Of a DNA stretch of 64,000 nt, positions 27,218 through 35,010 are shown one piece after another (the stretch's first letter is position 1; each line of letters begins with the position of its first letter). The translations under genes were made by a program, and so were the position numbers. Source of the DNA: Nodosilinea sp. E11 (lineage in GTDB: Bacteria > Cyanobacteriota > Cyanobacteriia > Phormidesmidales > Phormidesmidaceae); the NCBI RefSeq assembly GCF_032813545.1, contig NZ_CP136520.1:1854001-1918000 (forward strand), read 5' to 3'. Under the pieces are notes generated by a model. It was not told the origin of the DNA. It saw only the letters and a list, made by a program, of their open reading frames with translations, and did not search any database.

Positions 27218-27420
27218 CCGTTGCCTTTGGCCTGCTGTCCTAGACAGGCTGCTCCCCGTGGCAACCGTAGCGAGAAGGTCTCCACTCGCCTAGACTTGGC
27301 ACCCGACCTTCCTAGACACGAAATGTTACCAGTCGTGGTGGAAGTGCTCTCGTCGGTGCAACACTAAATAGTGACCATCGGCTTTCCCGGAGCAACGGGG
27401 GAGCCATTTCGGAGGTGTCT

Positions 27421-28914
27421 ATGACCGGTGTTGTGCTCTCTCCTGTAGACTGGCCCGCTTTAGAGGACGGTCTACCCCCGCTCTCGGGTCGAGAGGCTGA
27501 TATTGCGGCGGTGATGGCCAGCGATGAGCCGGTGTTTTTGTCGCGCACCAATCTGGCTTTACCAGATATTTCGGCGGGCTTTGCGATCGCCCTGCACATG
27601 CACCAGCCCACCATTCCGGCTGGGGCCACGGGCGAGCTGGTCAACCACCTCCAGTACATGTTCGAGCACCCCTACGACGGGGACAACCACAACGCGGGCA
27701 CCTTTGCCTACTGCTATGCCCGCCTGGGCGACTTCATTCCTGAGCTAGTGAGCCAGGGCTGCAACCCCAGGGTCATGCTCGACTACTCAGGTACCCTGCT
27801 CTGGGGCCTACAACAGATGGATCGTCAGGATATTCTCGCCAAGCTGCGCCGCCTGGCCTGCGACCCTACCTATCAGCCCTACGTCGAATGGCTCGGCACT
27901 TGCTGGGGCCACGCGGTGGTGCCCTCTACCCCCGTGCCCGACCTCAAACTGCACATTCGCGCCTGGCAGCACCACTTTGCCGCCCTGTTTGGCCCTGAGG
28001 CTCTGGCCCGCGTGCGCGGCTTTTCGCCGCCGGAAATGCACCTGCCCAACCACCCCGACCTGCTCTACGCCTTCGTCAAAACCCTCAAAGACTGCGGCTA
28101 TCGCTGGCTGCTGGTGCAGGAACACACCGTAGAAACGCTAGAGGGCCAAGGGCTATCGCAGCCTCACCTGCCCCACCGTCTGGTGGCTCGCAACAGCCAG
28201 GGTGAAGTCGAAGACATTGTAGTGCTGGTCAAGACCCAGGGGTCAGACACTAAGCTGGTGGGCCAGATGCAGCCCTACTGGGAAGCCAAAACCCTCAGCC
28301 AGGTCTCTTTGGGCAGTGCCACTGTGCCCCAACTGGTCAGCCAGATCAGCGACGGCGAAAACGGCGGCGTGATGATGAATGAGTTTCCCAGCGCGTTTAT
28401 GCGATCGTGGCACGAAATGCGCGACCAGGGCGGCGGTCGTCGGGGCGTGGTGGGCTTTAACGGCACCGAATACTTGGAGCTGCTGGCAGCGGCAGGGTGT
28501 GGCCCCGAGACGTTCCCCCCCTGTCAGGCCGTGGGGCAGGCGCGATTGTGGCAGGCGATGGCGGGGGCCGAGGGCAGTGAGGCGGTGGCAGCAGCGATCG
28601 CAACTCTAGCGGCCCAAGACGGCAACTTCTCGATGGAAGGCGGCTCGTGGACGAGCGATCGCAGCTGGGTAGTGGGCTACGACAACGTACTCGACCCTAT
28701 GCAGCGCCTCAGTGCCCAGTTTCACCAGACCATGAATCGCCAGAGCGACCAAGGCGATGCCCTTGGAAGCCAGCACCGCTACCGCAACGCCCTCATCCAC
28801 AATCTACTGCTGCAAACCAGCTGCTTTCGCTACTGGGGCCAGGGTACCTGGACGAGCTATGCCGAGGAGATCTACCGTCGCGGCCAGGCAATTCTCACCC
28901 ACGATTTTGCTTAG
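27421..28914 (+). CDS. Glycoside hydrolase family 57-like protein
   Basis: 497 residues. The GH57-type opening block AIALHMHQP is at about residue 57, followed by further blocks typical of these (beta/alpha)7 barrels: TCWGHAVVP, PEMHLPNHPDLL and GENGGVMMNEFP. GH57 members act on alpha-glucans such as glycogen, by hydrolysis or branching. Substrate and catalytic residues were not assigned with certainty. GGAGG five bases before the ATG fixes the start. The gene's last bases belong to an 18-base element repeated at 58801. Confidence 0.78.
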   Translation: MTGVVLSPVDWPALEDGLPPLSGREADIAAVMASDEPVFLSRTNLALPDISAGFAIALHMHQPTIPAGATGELVNHLQYMFEHPYDGDNHNAGTFAYCYARLGDFIPELVSQGCNPRVMLDYSGTLLWGLQQMDRQDILAKLRRLACDPTYQPYVEWLGTCWGHAVVPSTPVPDLKLHIRAWQHHFAALFGPEALARVRGFSPPEMHLPNHPDLLYAFVKTLKDCGYRWLLVQEHTVETLEGQGLSQPHLPHRLVARNSQGEVEDIVVLVKTQGSDTKLVGQMQPYWEAKTLSQVSLGSATVPQLVSQISDGENGGVMMNEFPSAFMRSWHEMRDQGGGRRGVVGFNGTEYLELLAAAGCGPETFPPCQAVGQARLWQAMAGAEGSEAVAAAIATLAAQDGNFSMEGGSWTSDRSWVVGYDNVLDPMQRLSAQFHQTMNRQSDQGDALGSQHRYRNALIHNLLLQTSCFRYWGQGTWTSYAEEIYRRGQAILTHDFA

Positions 28915-28921
28915 GCGACTT
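28904..28921. repeat. 18-base sequence shared with 58801-58818
   Basis: ATTTTGCTTAGGCGACTT occurs here and at 58801-58818, with similarity continuing (TTGAAA against CTGAAA). Here it covers the last codons and stop of the GH57 gene. Confidence 0.6.
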
Positions 28922-28984
28922 TTGAAAGCCGTCTTCCCACAGAGATGTAGATGTATTGACGTGAATTTTTACGTGAATTTCTCG

Positions 28985-29046
28985 GGTAGGGGCGCATGGC
29001 ATGCGCCCTGCTGAAGCGAGGGTAGCCAAACAGGATTCAGTATTAC
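28985..29046. repeat. Dispersed repeat, family 1, copy C
   Basis: Contains the core GGGGCGCATGGCATGCGCCC and the right arm GGGTAGCCAAACAGGATTCA, close to copy A. It lies in the 349-base gap between the GH57 and glycosyltransferase genes. Confidence 0.75.
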
Positions 29047-29071
29047 AAGTTGTTTAATCCACGATCCTAAT

Positions 29072-29092
29072 GGTGGGCACTGCCCACCCTAC
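29072..29092. repeat. Short palindromic intergenic repeat, family 2 copy
   Basis: GGTGGGCACTGCCCACC followed by CTAC, the inverted orientation of the copy at 10702. It is 25 bases from family 1 copy C. The rest of the 28915-29263 gap shows only a direct repeat, ACGTGAATTT at 28959 and 28971. Confidence 0.7.
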
Positions 29093-29263
29093 GGTAGCGC
29101 CCTACCCCTGAACGGGGGCTGGGCTATGTCTCCAACCAGGATAGCGATAGCTGTACCGTTCCCAGTGGCTAGGCTCGATGGGCTCTATCGGGTAGTCATG
29201 CTCACATACTGCGATCGCCACTTATCCCTATGATTAGACCTAATAGTTAGGAATATCCAGGGT

Positions 29264-30526
29264 ATGGACTACAAGCAAGAGCTAATCACCACTATCCACG
29301 ACCTCGGGTATGATTCCGAGCGCTTAGAGCAACGTCTCACTGAGCTAAGCCAGACCAACCCAACTGCGGTGCTGATTCCATCCCTCTACGAAGAGCTAGA
29401 ACGCCCTGCTCTGGCCACCATTCGAGACCACTTGAGCCACTGCCCCTTCGTCAACAACGTCATTGTCTGCCTCTACGCCGACACCTTCGAGCAGTACTGC
29501 CACGCGGTGCGGTTCTTCGAGCCGCTGCCCCAGCCCACCTTCATCCTCTGGGAAAATGGCCCCGGCATTACCGGTATTCTGCAAAACCTCAAAGATCAAG
29601 GTCTAGATCTGCTGAAATTTAAAGGCAAGGGCCGGGCTGTGTGGCTGGGCCTTGGGGTGGCCTCGCTCCATGCGGCGGCGATCGCCCTGCACGATGCCGA
29701 CATTGTCACCTACGATCGCGCCTACCCGCTCAAGCTACTTTACCCTCTGCTAGAACAAGACTTTGGCATTGCCTTTAGCAAAGCCTACTATGCCCGCATT
29801 GGCGACAACCCTCGCAGTTTGCACGGGCGCGTCACCCGGCTGTTTGTCACCCCGCTGATCACCTCGCTGATGGAGCTGTTTGGCTACCGTGACTATCTGC
29901 GTTACCTCGACGCCTACCGCTACCCCCTCTCGGGCGAATTTGCCCTCTCTGCCGACCTGGCTTTGACCACCCGCATTCCTGGCAACTGGGGATTAGAAGT
30001 GGGGTTGCTGGCCGAGGTCTACCGCAATGTGGCCCTCAAACGCATTGCCCAGATCGATCTGGGTATTTTTGAGCACAAGCACCAAACCATTGGTACCTCC
30101 GCCAACTCAGGGCTGCAAAAAATGTGCCGCGACATTCTGCAATCGGTGCTGCGTACCCTGACCGAAACCGAGCGGGTCGTGATTGGCGTTGACCACATTC
30201 GCGCTCTGCGGATCAAATACCGCCGCGAGGCCCAAAACCTAGCCCGCCAATACTTTGTCGATGCTCGCTTCAATGGCCTAGAGTACGATCGCCACAAAGA
30301 AGAAATGACCATCGAAACCTTCGAGCAGATCATTCTTGAGGCGGGCACCCAGTACCTAGACGATCCTACGGGCACTCAAATTCCCGATTGGACGCGGGCG
30401 ATCGCAGTTATTCCCGACCTGCGCGAACAGTTGCTCGACGCCATTCTCTCCGATATGGCCCAGGCGCGATCGGCCCCTGACCCCGTGCTAGATGCCTCTG
30501 GCGTCTTAGCCACAGCGATGGGTTAA
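29264..30526 (+). CDS. GT-A glycosyltransferase resembling glucosyl-3-phosphoglycerate synthase
   Basis: 420 residues. The N-terminal Rossmann-like half contains LHDADIVTYDR, the probable metal-binding DxD motif, and KGKGRAVWLGL before it. The second half has SGEFALSADLALTTRIPGNW and GLEVGLLAEVY, which recall GpgS/MpgS-type enzymes (GT81) that make glucosyl- or mannosyl-3-phosphoglycerate for compatible solutes or methylglucose polysaccharides. The exact donor and acceptor are inference. It may relate to the upstream GH57 gene in alpha-glucan or solute metabolism. Confidence 0.75.
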   Translation: MDYKQELITTIHDLGYDSERLEQRLTELSQTNPTAVLIPSLYEELERPALATIRDHLSHCPFVNNVIVCLYADTFEQYCHAVRFFEPLPQPTFILWENGPGITGILQNLKDQGLDLLKFKGKGRAVWLGLGVASLHAAAIALHDADIVTYDRAYPLKLLYPLLEQDFGIAFSKAYYARIGDNPRSLHGRVTRLFVTPLITSLMELFGYRDYLRYLDAYRYPLSGEFALSADLALTTRIPGNWGLEVGLLAEVYRNVALKRIAQIDLGIFEHKHQTIGTSANSGLQKMCRDILQSVLRTLTETERVVIGVDHIRALRIKYRREAQNLARQYFVDARFNGLEYDRHKEEMTIETFEQIILEAGTQYLDDPTGTQIPDWTRAIAVIPDLREQLLDAILSDMAQARSAPDPVLDASGVLATAMG

Positions 30527-30659
30527 ACAGGTAGAACTTGAGTCAGCTGATTTTGGCAGAATCTAACGGCTTAAGGTTTCAGGTTTACGACCGGCCTTGA
30601 ACCGTACACCATAAACCCTGAACCCCTACGAACCCCTAATCTTTGGTTTGGCAAACTGA

Positions 30660-31442
30660 CTAGGCCGTTCTCTTCTTGCCGATGGTGCTGGTGCTCGCTG
30701 GCAGAGTGTTGCGGCTGCGTAGGGTGACATTGACACCTTCGCTCGATTGCTCAAGCACCAGCAAAGGTGTGGGTTTAGCTTTTTGATCCCAGTGCATGTT
30801 GGCAATGCGGCCCTGGATGGTGGGCTGCCAGTGGGTTTCTTCTGCATCGGGGCTCATGAAGTTCTCGATGCAGTCAACTAGCTGGCCAATGGTGGAAGAC
30901 GTGGCCTGGGTAGGCAGCTTTGCCAGCCTAATTTGAATGCGAAACAGCACCCGCTTCTTGGCCATCGGCTGATCGTGGGGAGCATACTCTACGTCAAAAA
31001 TCTCATCGACCACCCGAGGCTTGCTGGCAATGCCAATCAGTCCTTCCTCAGCCTGGCGCGGGCGCAGCGCTACCGAAATTTTTTGCTTTACCTTGACCTT
31101 GAGTTGGTTGACGATCGATGCGTGGAAATGATCTTCATCCATACGCATGCGCAGATAGTCGAGGTTAAATTCGCGTGAGTGAATTAAGTCAGGATTTTGC
31201 TCCATCTTACTGATGGTTTTAAGCGCCAGCTTGACCTTTTTTTGGAGCTCTTGATTTTTGTAGCTTTCAAATTTAAGCTGCTTCACCATGCGGCGGGTTT
31301 GCAGGTGAGAATAGACCCCCAACCCCAGCAACAGGAGCAGCAACCCTCCAGAGGTCAGCATCCAAAGGTTATCAACCGGTAACCGACTGGTGACTGGGGC
31401 CTGGGCGAGGGTTGACTGCACGAGAACTGTAGAGGTTTTCAT
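30660..31442 (-). CDS. Conserved cyanobacterial membrane-anchored protein of unknown function
   Basis: 260 residues. One membrane helix lies near the N-terminus (about residues 26-46, LWMLTSGGLLLLLLGLGVYS), followed by a short basic, helical stretch (coiled-coil-like, about 50-80) and a soluble domain. The soluble part contains HSREFNLDYLRMRMDEDHFH. ATG 31442 is chosen; a TTG at 31451 would add three residues. No enzyme motif was recognised. Confidence 0.72.
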   Translation of the reverse strand: MKTSTVLVQSTLAQAPVTSRLPVDNLWMLTSGGLLLLLLGLGVYSHLQTRRMVKQLKFESYKNQELQKKVKLALKTISKMEQNPDLIHSREFNLDYLRMRMDEDHFHASIVNQLKVKVKQKISVALRPRQAEEGLIGIASKPRVVDEIFDVEYAPHDQPMAKKRVLFRIQIRLAKLPTQATSSTIGQLVDCIENFMSPDAEETHWQPTIQGRIANMHWDQKAKPTPLLVLEQSSEGVNVTLRSRNTLPASTSTIGKKRTA

Positions 31443-31785
31443 GGTCGGCAAGAGGCTCAGAATTATAGCTGTTTTTATAGTTCCCTCAAACTAGAGGTGC
31501 CATCCGGATGAACCTGAGAATCAGTAATAACTTTAAGAACCAGGCCGGTTAAATGGTAAAGGGTAAAGGGAATTTTATGATGTATCCGTGGTATCCCTGA
31601 GGCGATTTACGGGGGACAGAATAGTCTCAGTAATCTATTCTCCTCGTCCTCTCGAACCGGGTTAGGGGTGAGAGGGCACAATCTCGATTGCAGAGCAAGG
31701 GCTAGCCGGACCAAGGCTTGTCGCACCATCTAGCGAATCGGCTAAAGGCCTCAGGCTGGTTTTCAGCTTATCAACTGAAGGAGCT

Positions 31786-31905
31786 GGCCTAGGCCGCACT
31801 ATCCGCGCTTCGTATGCCGCAGGCGGTTAACCGCCCCGACCTGTGCTCTTTCACAGCCTACTACTCTGCTGCACAAGCTAGCTAACCGTTTCTGCGGCCT
31901 AGGCC
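31786..31905. ncRNA. Candidate structured RNA closed by 13-base inverted repeat
   Basis: GGCCTAGGCCGCA (31786-31798) is exactly complementary to TGCGGCCTAGGCC (31893-31905). Inside are a perfect palindrome GGCGGTTAACCGCC (31822-31835) and a hairpin CTGTG-CTCTTT-CACAG (31841-31856), giving a multi-branched fold of 120 bases. No known family was recognised, and strand, promoter and expression are unknown. It could instead be a mobile palindromic element. Confidence 0.35.
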
Positions 31906-31984
31906 CTGCCTCCCTCAGCCAAGGTAGTAGCCTTCAGAGCGCCTCGACTACGGTTCTCTTTGCCTCTAGACACCGTGACCGTTT

Positions 31985-32004
31985 TACATTTATATAGAAA
32001 TGTA
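31985..32004. promoter_or_regulatory. AT-rich inverted repeat upstream of sulP, possible operator
   Basis: TACATTT (31985-31991) and AAATGTA (31998-32004) form a 7-base inverted repeat around 6 bases. It lies 406 bases before the sulP start. A regulator-binding role is only a guess. Confidence 0.25.
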
Positions 32005-32410
32005 TAAAGAAGCATTAAGCAGATTTACCTACGGGCTATGTTGCTCTTTGACATTTCACTTCAAGGCCGCTGTCGGGTAGCTCGTCCCTCGTGAACAGGG
32101 TCGTTGCCGGTTCGATCGCACTTCGCCCGTAGAGTCATAACTCTTTGCAGCTGGGCTAGGCGATCGCCGGGTGATCTGAGCCTGCGGCAGCAGGCTGGTA
32201 GCGCCACGCTCTCTTTTAACTACTGCTATAAACGACAAATGCACTGGAGTTGCTAGGGCGATGGCTGCCTACTACCAGGGGCGATCGCAGCTGTTGAACC
32301 TAGGGCAGCGTTGCAGCTTGATTTGCCCAGCGATCTTGAACCGCTCAGGCCAGTCCAATGGGGCTTGGCAGGGTCAACGTTTCATATTTGTAGGGCCTAG
32401 AGGAGGACCA

Positions 32411-33910
32411 TTGAACATTCACACGCTCAAACTTCGTGCCCCTAACCTGCGCCATCTCAAGCGAGAGTGGTTTTCTAACCCTAAGGCCGATATTTTGGCC
32501 GGGGCGGTAGTTGGGCTGGCACTGATACCGGAAGCGATCGCCTTCTCGATCATCGCCGGGGTTGACCCCAAGGTCGGCCTCTACGCCTCCTTTATCATCG
32601 CTGTCACCACTGCGTTTTTGGGTGGCAGACCGGGCTCTATCTCCGCCGCCACCGGGGCTATGGCCCTGCTGATGATCGACCTGGTGCGCGACTATGGGCT
32701 TGAGTATTTGCTGGTGGCCACGCTGTTGTGCGGCCTATTTCAAGTCATCTTTGGGCTGCTGCGGCTGGGTCGTCAGATGCGCTACGTGCCCCGCGCCGTG
32801 ATGGTGGGCTATATCAACGCCCTGGCGGTGCTGATTTTCTTGGCTCAACTGCCCCAGCTCACCAATGTGCCCGTTGCCGTGTACGTGATGACGGCGCTGT
32901 CGCTGGCGATTATTTACATCCTGCCGCGTTTCACCACGGCGGTGCCCTCGCCCCTAGTGGCGCTGTTTGTGATGACCGTAGCAGCCATTTCTCTTGGCAT
33001 TGACGTGCCCACCGTGGGCGACATGGGCGAACTGCCCACCGCGCTGCCGCCCTTTGCGCTGCCCCAGGTGCCTTTTACCTTAGACACTCTGCTGGTTGTG
33101 CTGCCGACGTCGCTAACCATGGCTGTGGTGGGGCTGCTGGCGTCGTTTCTCACTGCCTCGCTGGTAGATGAGCTGACCGACACCCCCAGCGACAAAAACC
33201 GCGAGGCCAAGGGCCAGGGCATTGCCAACATCATCACCAGCTTTTTTGGCGGCATGGCGGGCTGCGGCATGATTGGTCAGTCGGTGATCAACGTGCAGTC
33301 GGGGGGCCGGGGGCGGCTCTCAACCCTATGTGCTGGGGTGTTTTTGCTGTTTGCCATTTTGGTGCTGAGCCAGTGGGTGCAGCAGATGCCCATGGCGGCC
33401 CTGGTGGCGGTGATGATTATGGTCTCCATCGGCACCTTTCGCTGGGCGTCGTTTCGTGACATCGCCAAGATTCCTCGCACCGAGACGGCAGTGATGCTGA
33501 CCACCATGGTGGTGACGATCTTTACCCGCAACTTTGCCCTTGGGGTGGCCACCGGTATTGTCATGAGCACGGTGTTTTTTAGCAACAAGATTGCCCAGCT
33601 GGTGTTTGTGGACAAGGTGCTGCACGACGATGGCAACCACCGCATCTATAGTGTGTCGGGCCAGATTTTCTTTGTATCGAGGGATGAATTCTTCGAGGCC
33701 TTTGACTTTGAAGAGTTTGTCGATCGCATCACCATCGACCTCACCCACGCCCACCTATGGGATCAAGGAGCGGTGGCCGTCTTAGACAAAATCGTCAACA
33801 AATTTCGCCGGGCTGGGGCCGAGGTCGAGGTAATTGGCCTCAACGAGGCCAGCGCCACGCTGGTGAACAAGCTAGCCGTCCACAGCCAGCCGGCCACCCT
33901 ACAGGATTAG
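32411..33910 (+). CDS. SulP-family anion transporter with STAS domain
   Basis: 499 residues. The transmembrane core (about 25-385, some 12-14 helices) begins [20 protein letters not shown]; a STAS domain follows at about 400-495. The start is TTG at 32411, because a perfect AGGAGG lies four bases before it and the family begins near here. SulP proteins carry sulfate, bicarbonate or other anions; the ion is not determinable. The usp gene follows after 7 bases, so the two are co-transcribed. Confidence 0.88.
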   Translation: MNIHTLKLRAPNLRHLKREWFSNPKADILAGAVVGLALIPEAIAFSIIAGVDPKVGLYASFIIAVTTAFLGGRPGSISAATGAMALLMIDLVRDYGLEYLLVATLLCGLFQVIFGLLRLGRQMRYVPRAVMVGYINALAVLIFLAQLPQLTNVPVAVYVMTALSLAIIYILPRFTTAVPSPLVALFVMTVAAISLGIDVPTVGDMGELPTALPPFALPQVPFTLDTLLVVLPTSLTMAVVGLLASFLTASLVDELTDTPSDKNREAKGQGIANIITSFFGGMAGCGMIGQSVINVQSGGRGRLSTLCAGVFLLFAILVLSQWVQQMPMAALVAVMIMVSIGTFRWASFRDIAKIPRTETAVMLTTMVVTIFTRNFALGVATGIVMSTVFFSNKIAQLVFVDKVLHDDGNHRIYSVSGQIFFVSRDEFFEAFDFEEFVDRITIDLTHAHLWDQGAVAVLDKIVNKFRRAGAEVEVIGLNEASATLVNKLAVHSQPATLQD

Positions 33911-33917
33911 TCACACC

Positions 33918-34781
33918 ATGAAACGCATTTTACTCTGCACTGACGGCTCCGCCTTTGCCCAGAGCAGCTATCCCTACACCGCCTGGTTTGCCGAGCAGCT
34001 GGGGGCCAGCGTTGACGTGCTCTACGTCACCGACTCGCGGGGGCAGGCCACAGCAGAAGCTAGCAACCTTAGTGGCAGCATCGGACTGGGAGCCGCCGAA
34101 AGTCTGCTGAAAAAGTTGGTGGAGGTGGAGCACGAGCGGTCTAAGCTCAACCACCAAAAGGCCAAGCTGATTTTGGCTGACGCGGAGGCCGCGATCGCCG
34201 CCCACGGGGCCACCACCGTCAAGCTAATCCACAAAACCGGCTTTTTGGTGGACTGTTTGGCGGATCTCGAAGCCGACGTGGATCTGATCGTGCTGGGCAA
34301 GCGGGGGGATGCCGCCGACTTTGCCTCGGGCCACCTGGGGGCTAATGTCGATCGCATTGTGCGCAGCAGCAGCAAGCCCTGCCTGGTTACGCCCAGAACC
34401 GTGGTGCCGATGGAGCGGCTGCTGGTAGCCTACGACGGCAGCCCCACCAGTCAAAAGCTGCTGCGATTCCTGGCCGAGTCTCCTGGCCTGCGGAATCTGG
34501 AGCTTCACCTGCTGACGGTGGCGGGGTCAGAGTCTGACGCGGAGAAAACCCGGTGTTTAGCCGAGGCCGAGGCGATGCTGCAAGAGGCTGGTCTGACGCC
34601 GACAGCGAGTTTACAGGTCGGGGAGACTGAAAAGGCGATCGCTCAATACATTGACGACCACAACATTAGCCTGCTGCTGATGGGAGCCTACGGTCATCGC
34701 CGCGTTCGCCACCTGGTGATTGGTAGCACTACGGTACAGCTGCTCCGCAGCAGCCAAATTCCGGTGCTGCTCTACCGCTAG
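33918..34781 (+). CDS. Tandem universal stress protein (two Usp domains)
   Basis: 287 residues, two Usp domains (about 1-157 and 158-287). The second ends with the ATP-binding motif G-x2-G-x9-GST (GAYGHRRVRHLVIGST); the first is degenerate (GKRGDAADFASGHLG). It starts 7 bases after the sulP stop. Usp domains encoded beside SulP transporters suggest a regulatory partner for the transporter, by inference. Confidence 0.88.
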   Translation: MKRILLCTDGSAFAQSSYPYTAWFAEQLGASVDVLYVTDSRGQATAEASNLSGSIGLGAAESLLKKLVEVEHERSKLNHQKAKLILADAEAAIAAHGATTVKLIHKTGFLVDCLADLEADVDLIVLGKRGDAADFASGHLGANVDRIVRSSSKPCLVTPRTVVPMERLLVAYDGSPTSQKLLRFLAESPGLRNLELHLLTVAGSESDAEKTRCLAEAEAMLQEAGLTPTASLQVGETEKAIAQYIDDHNISLLLMGAYGHRRVRHLVIGSTTVQLLRSSQIPVLLYR

Positions 34782-34802
34782 CCTCCCTTCCTCGGGGGGG
34801 GA

Positions 34803-34839
34803 GGGGTGGGTCAGTCTTGGCCTTAGATCTACCCACCCC
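34803..34839. terminator. Hairpin after usp
   Basis: GGGGTGGGT (34803-34811) pairs perfectly with ACCCACCCC (34831-34839) over a 19-base loop, 22 bases after the usp stop. No T-run follows, so termination is only suggested. Confidence 0.4.
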
Positions 34840-35010
34840 GCTGGATGGATGACCGGCTGCTAGCGCTCAATGCTGGCCTGCGATCGCGCAGCAAAAGCTG
34901 AACCTAGAACCCACTCCGAGCGTCTCCCGCGATCTGGAAGTGGAGGTTTAGGCTTCCCTGCTCTGGGCAGTCCAGCTGTTGTGTGCTTGTGAAGCGTGAA
35001 ACTTGGAGCA

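Larger units (their letters stand above)
31443..32410. other. 968-base gene-free region upstream of sulP
   Basis: The longest stretch without a supported gene. It contains a candidate structured RNA at 31786-31905, a preceding hairpin (TTCAG/CTGAA near 31762-31779), a further inverted pair TAGCCG/CGGCTA between about 31703 and 31744, an AT-rich palindrome at 31985-32004 and a hairpin at 32179-32196 (AGCCTGC, GGCA loop, GCAGGCT). No tRNA, tmRNA or RNase P signature was seen. Short reading frames here lack ribosome-binding sites. Confidence 0.55.

Noticed and set aside
31600-32000. RNase P RNA, tmRNA or 6S RNA in the large gene-free region
   Set aside because: None of the conserved core motifs of these RNAs could be found; only unassigned inverted repeats are present.
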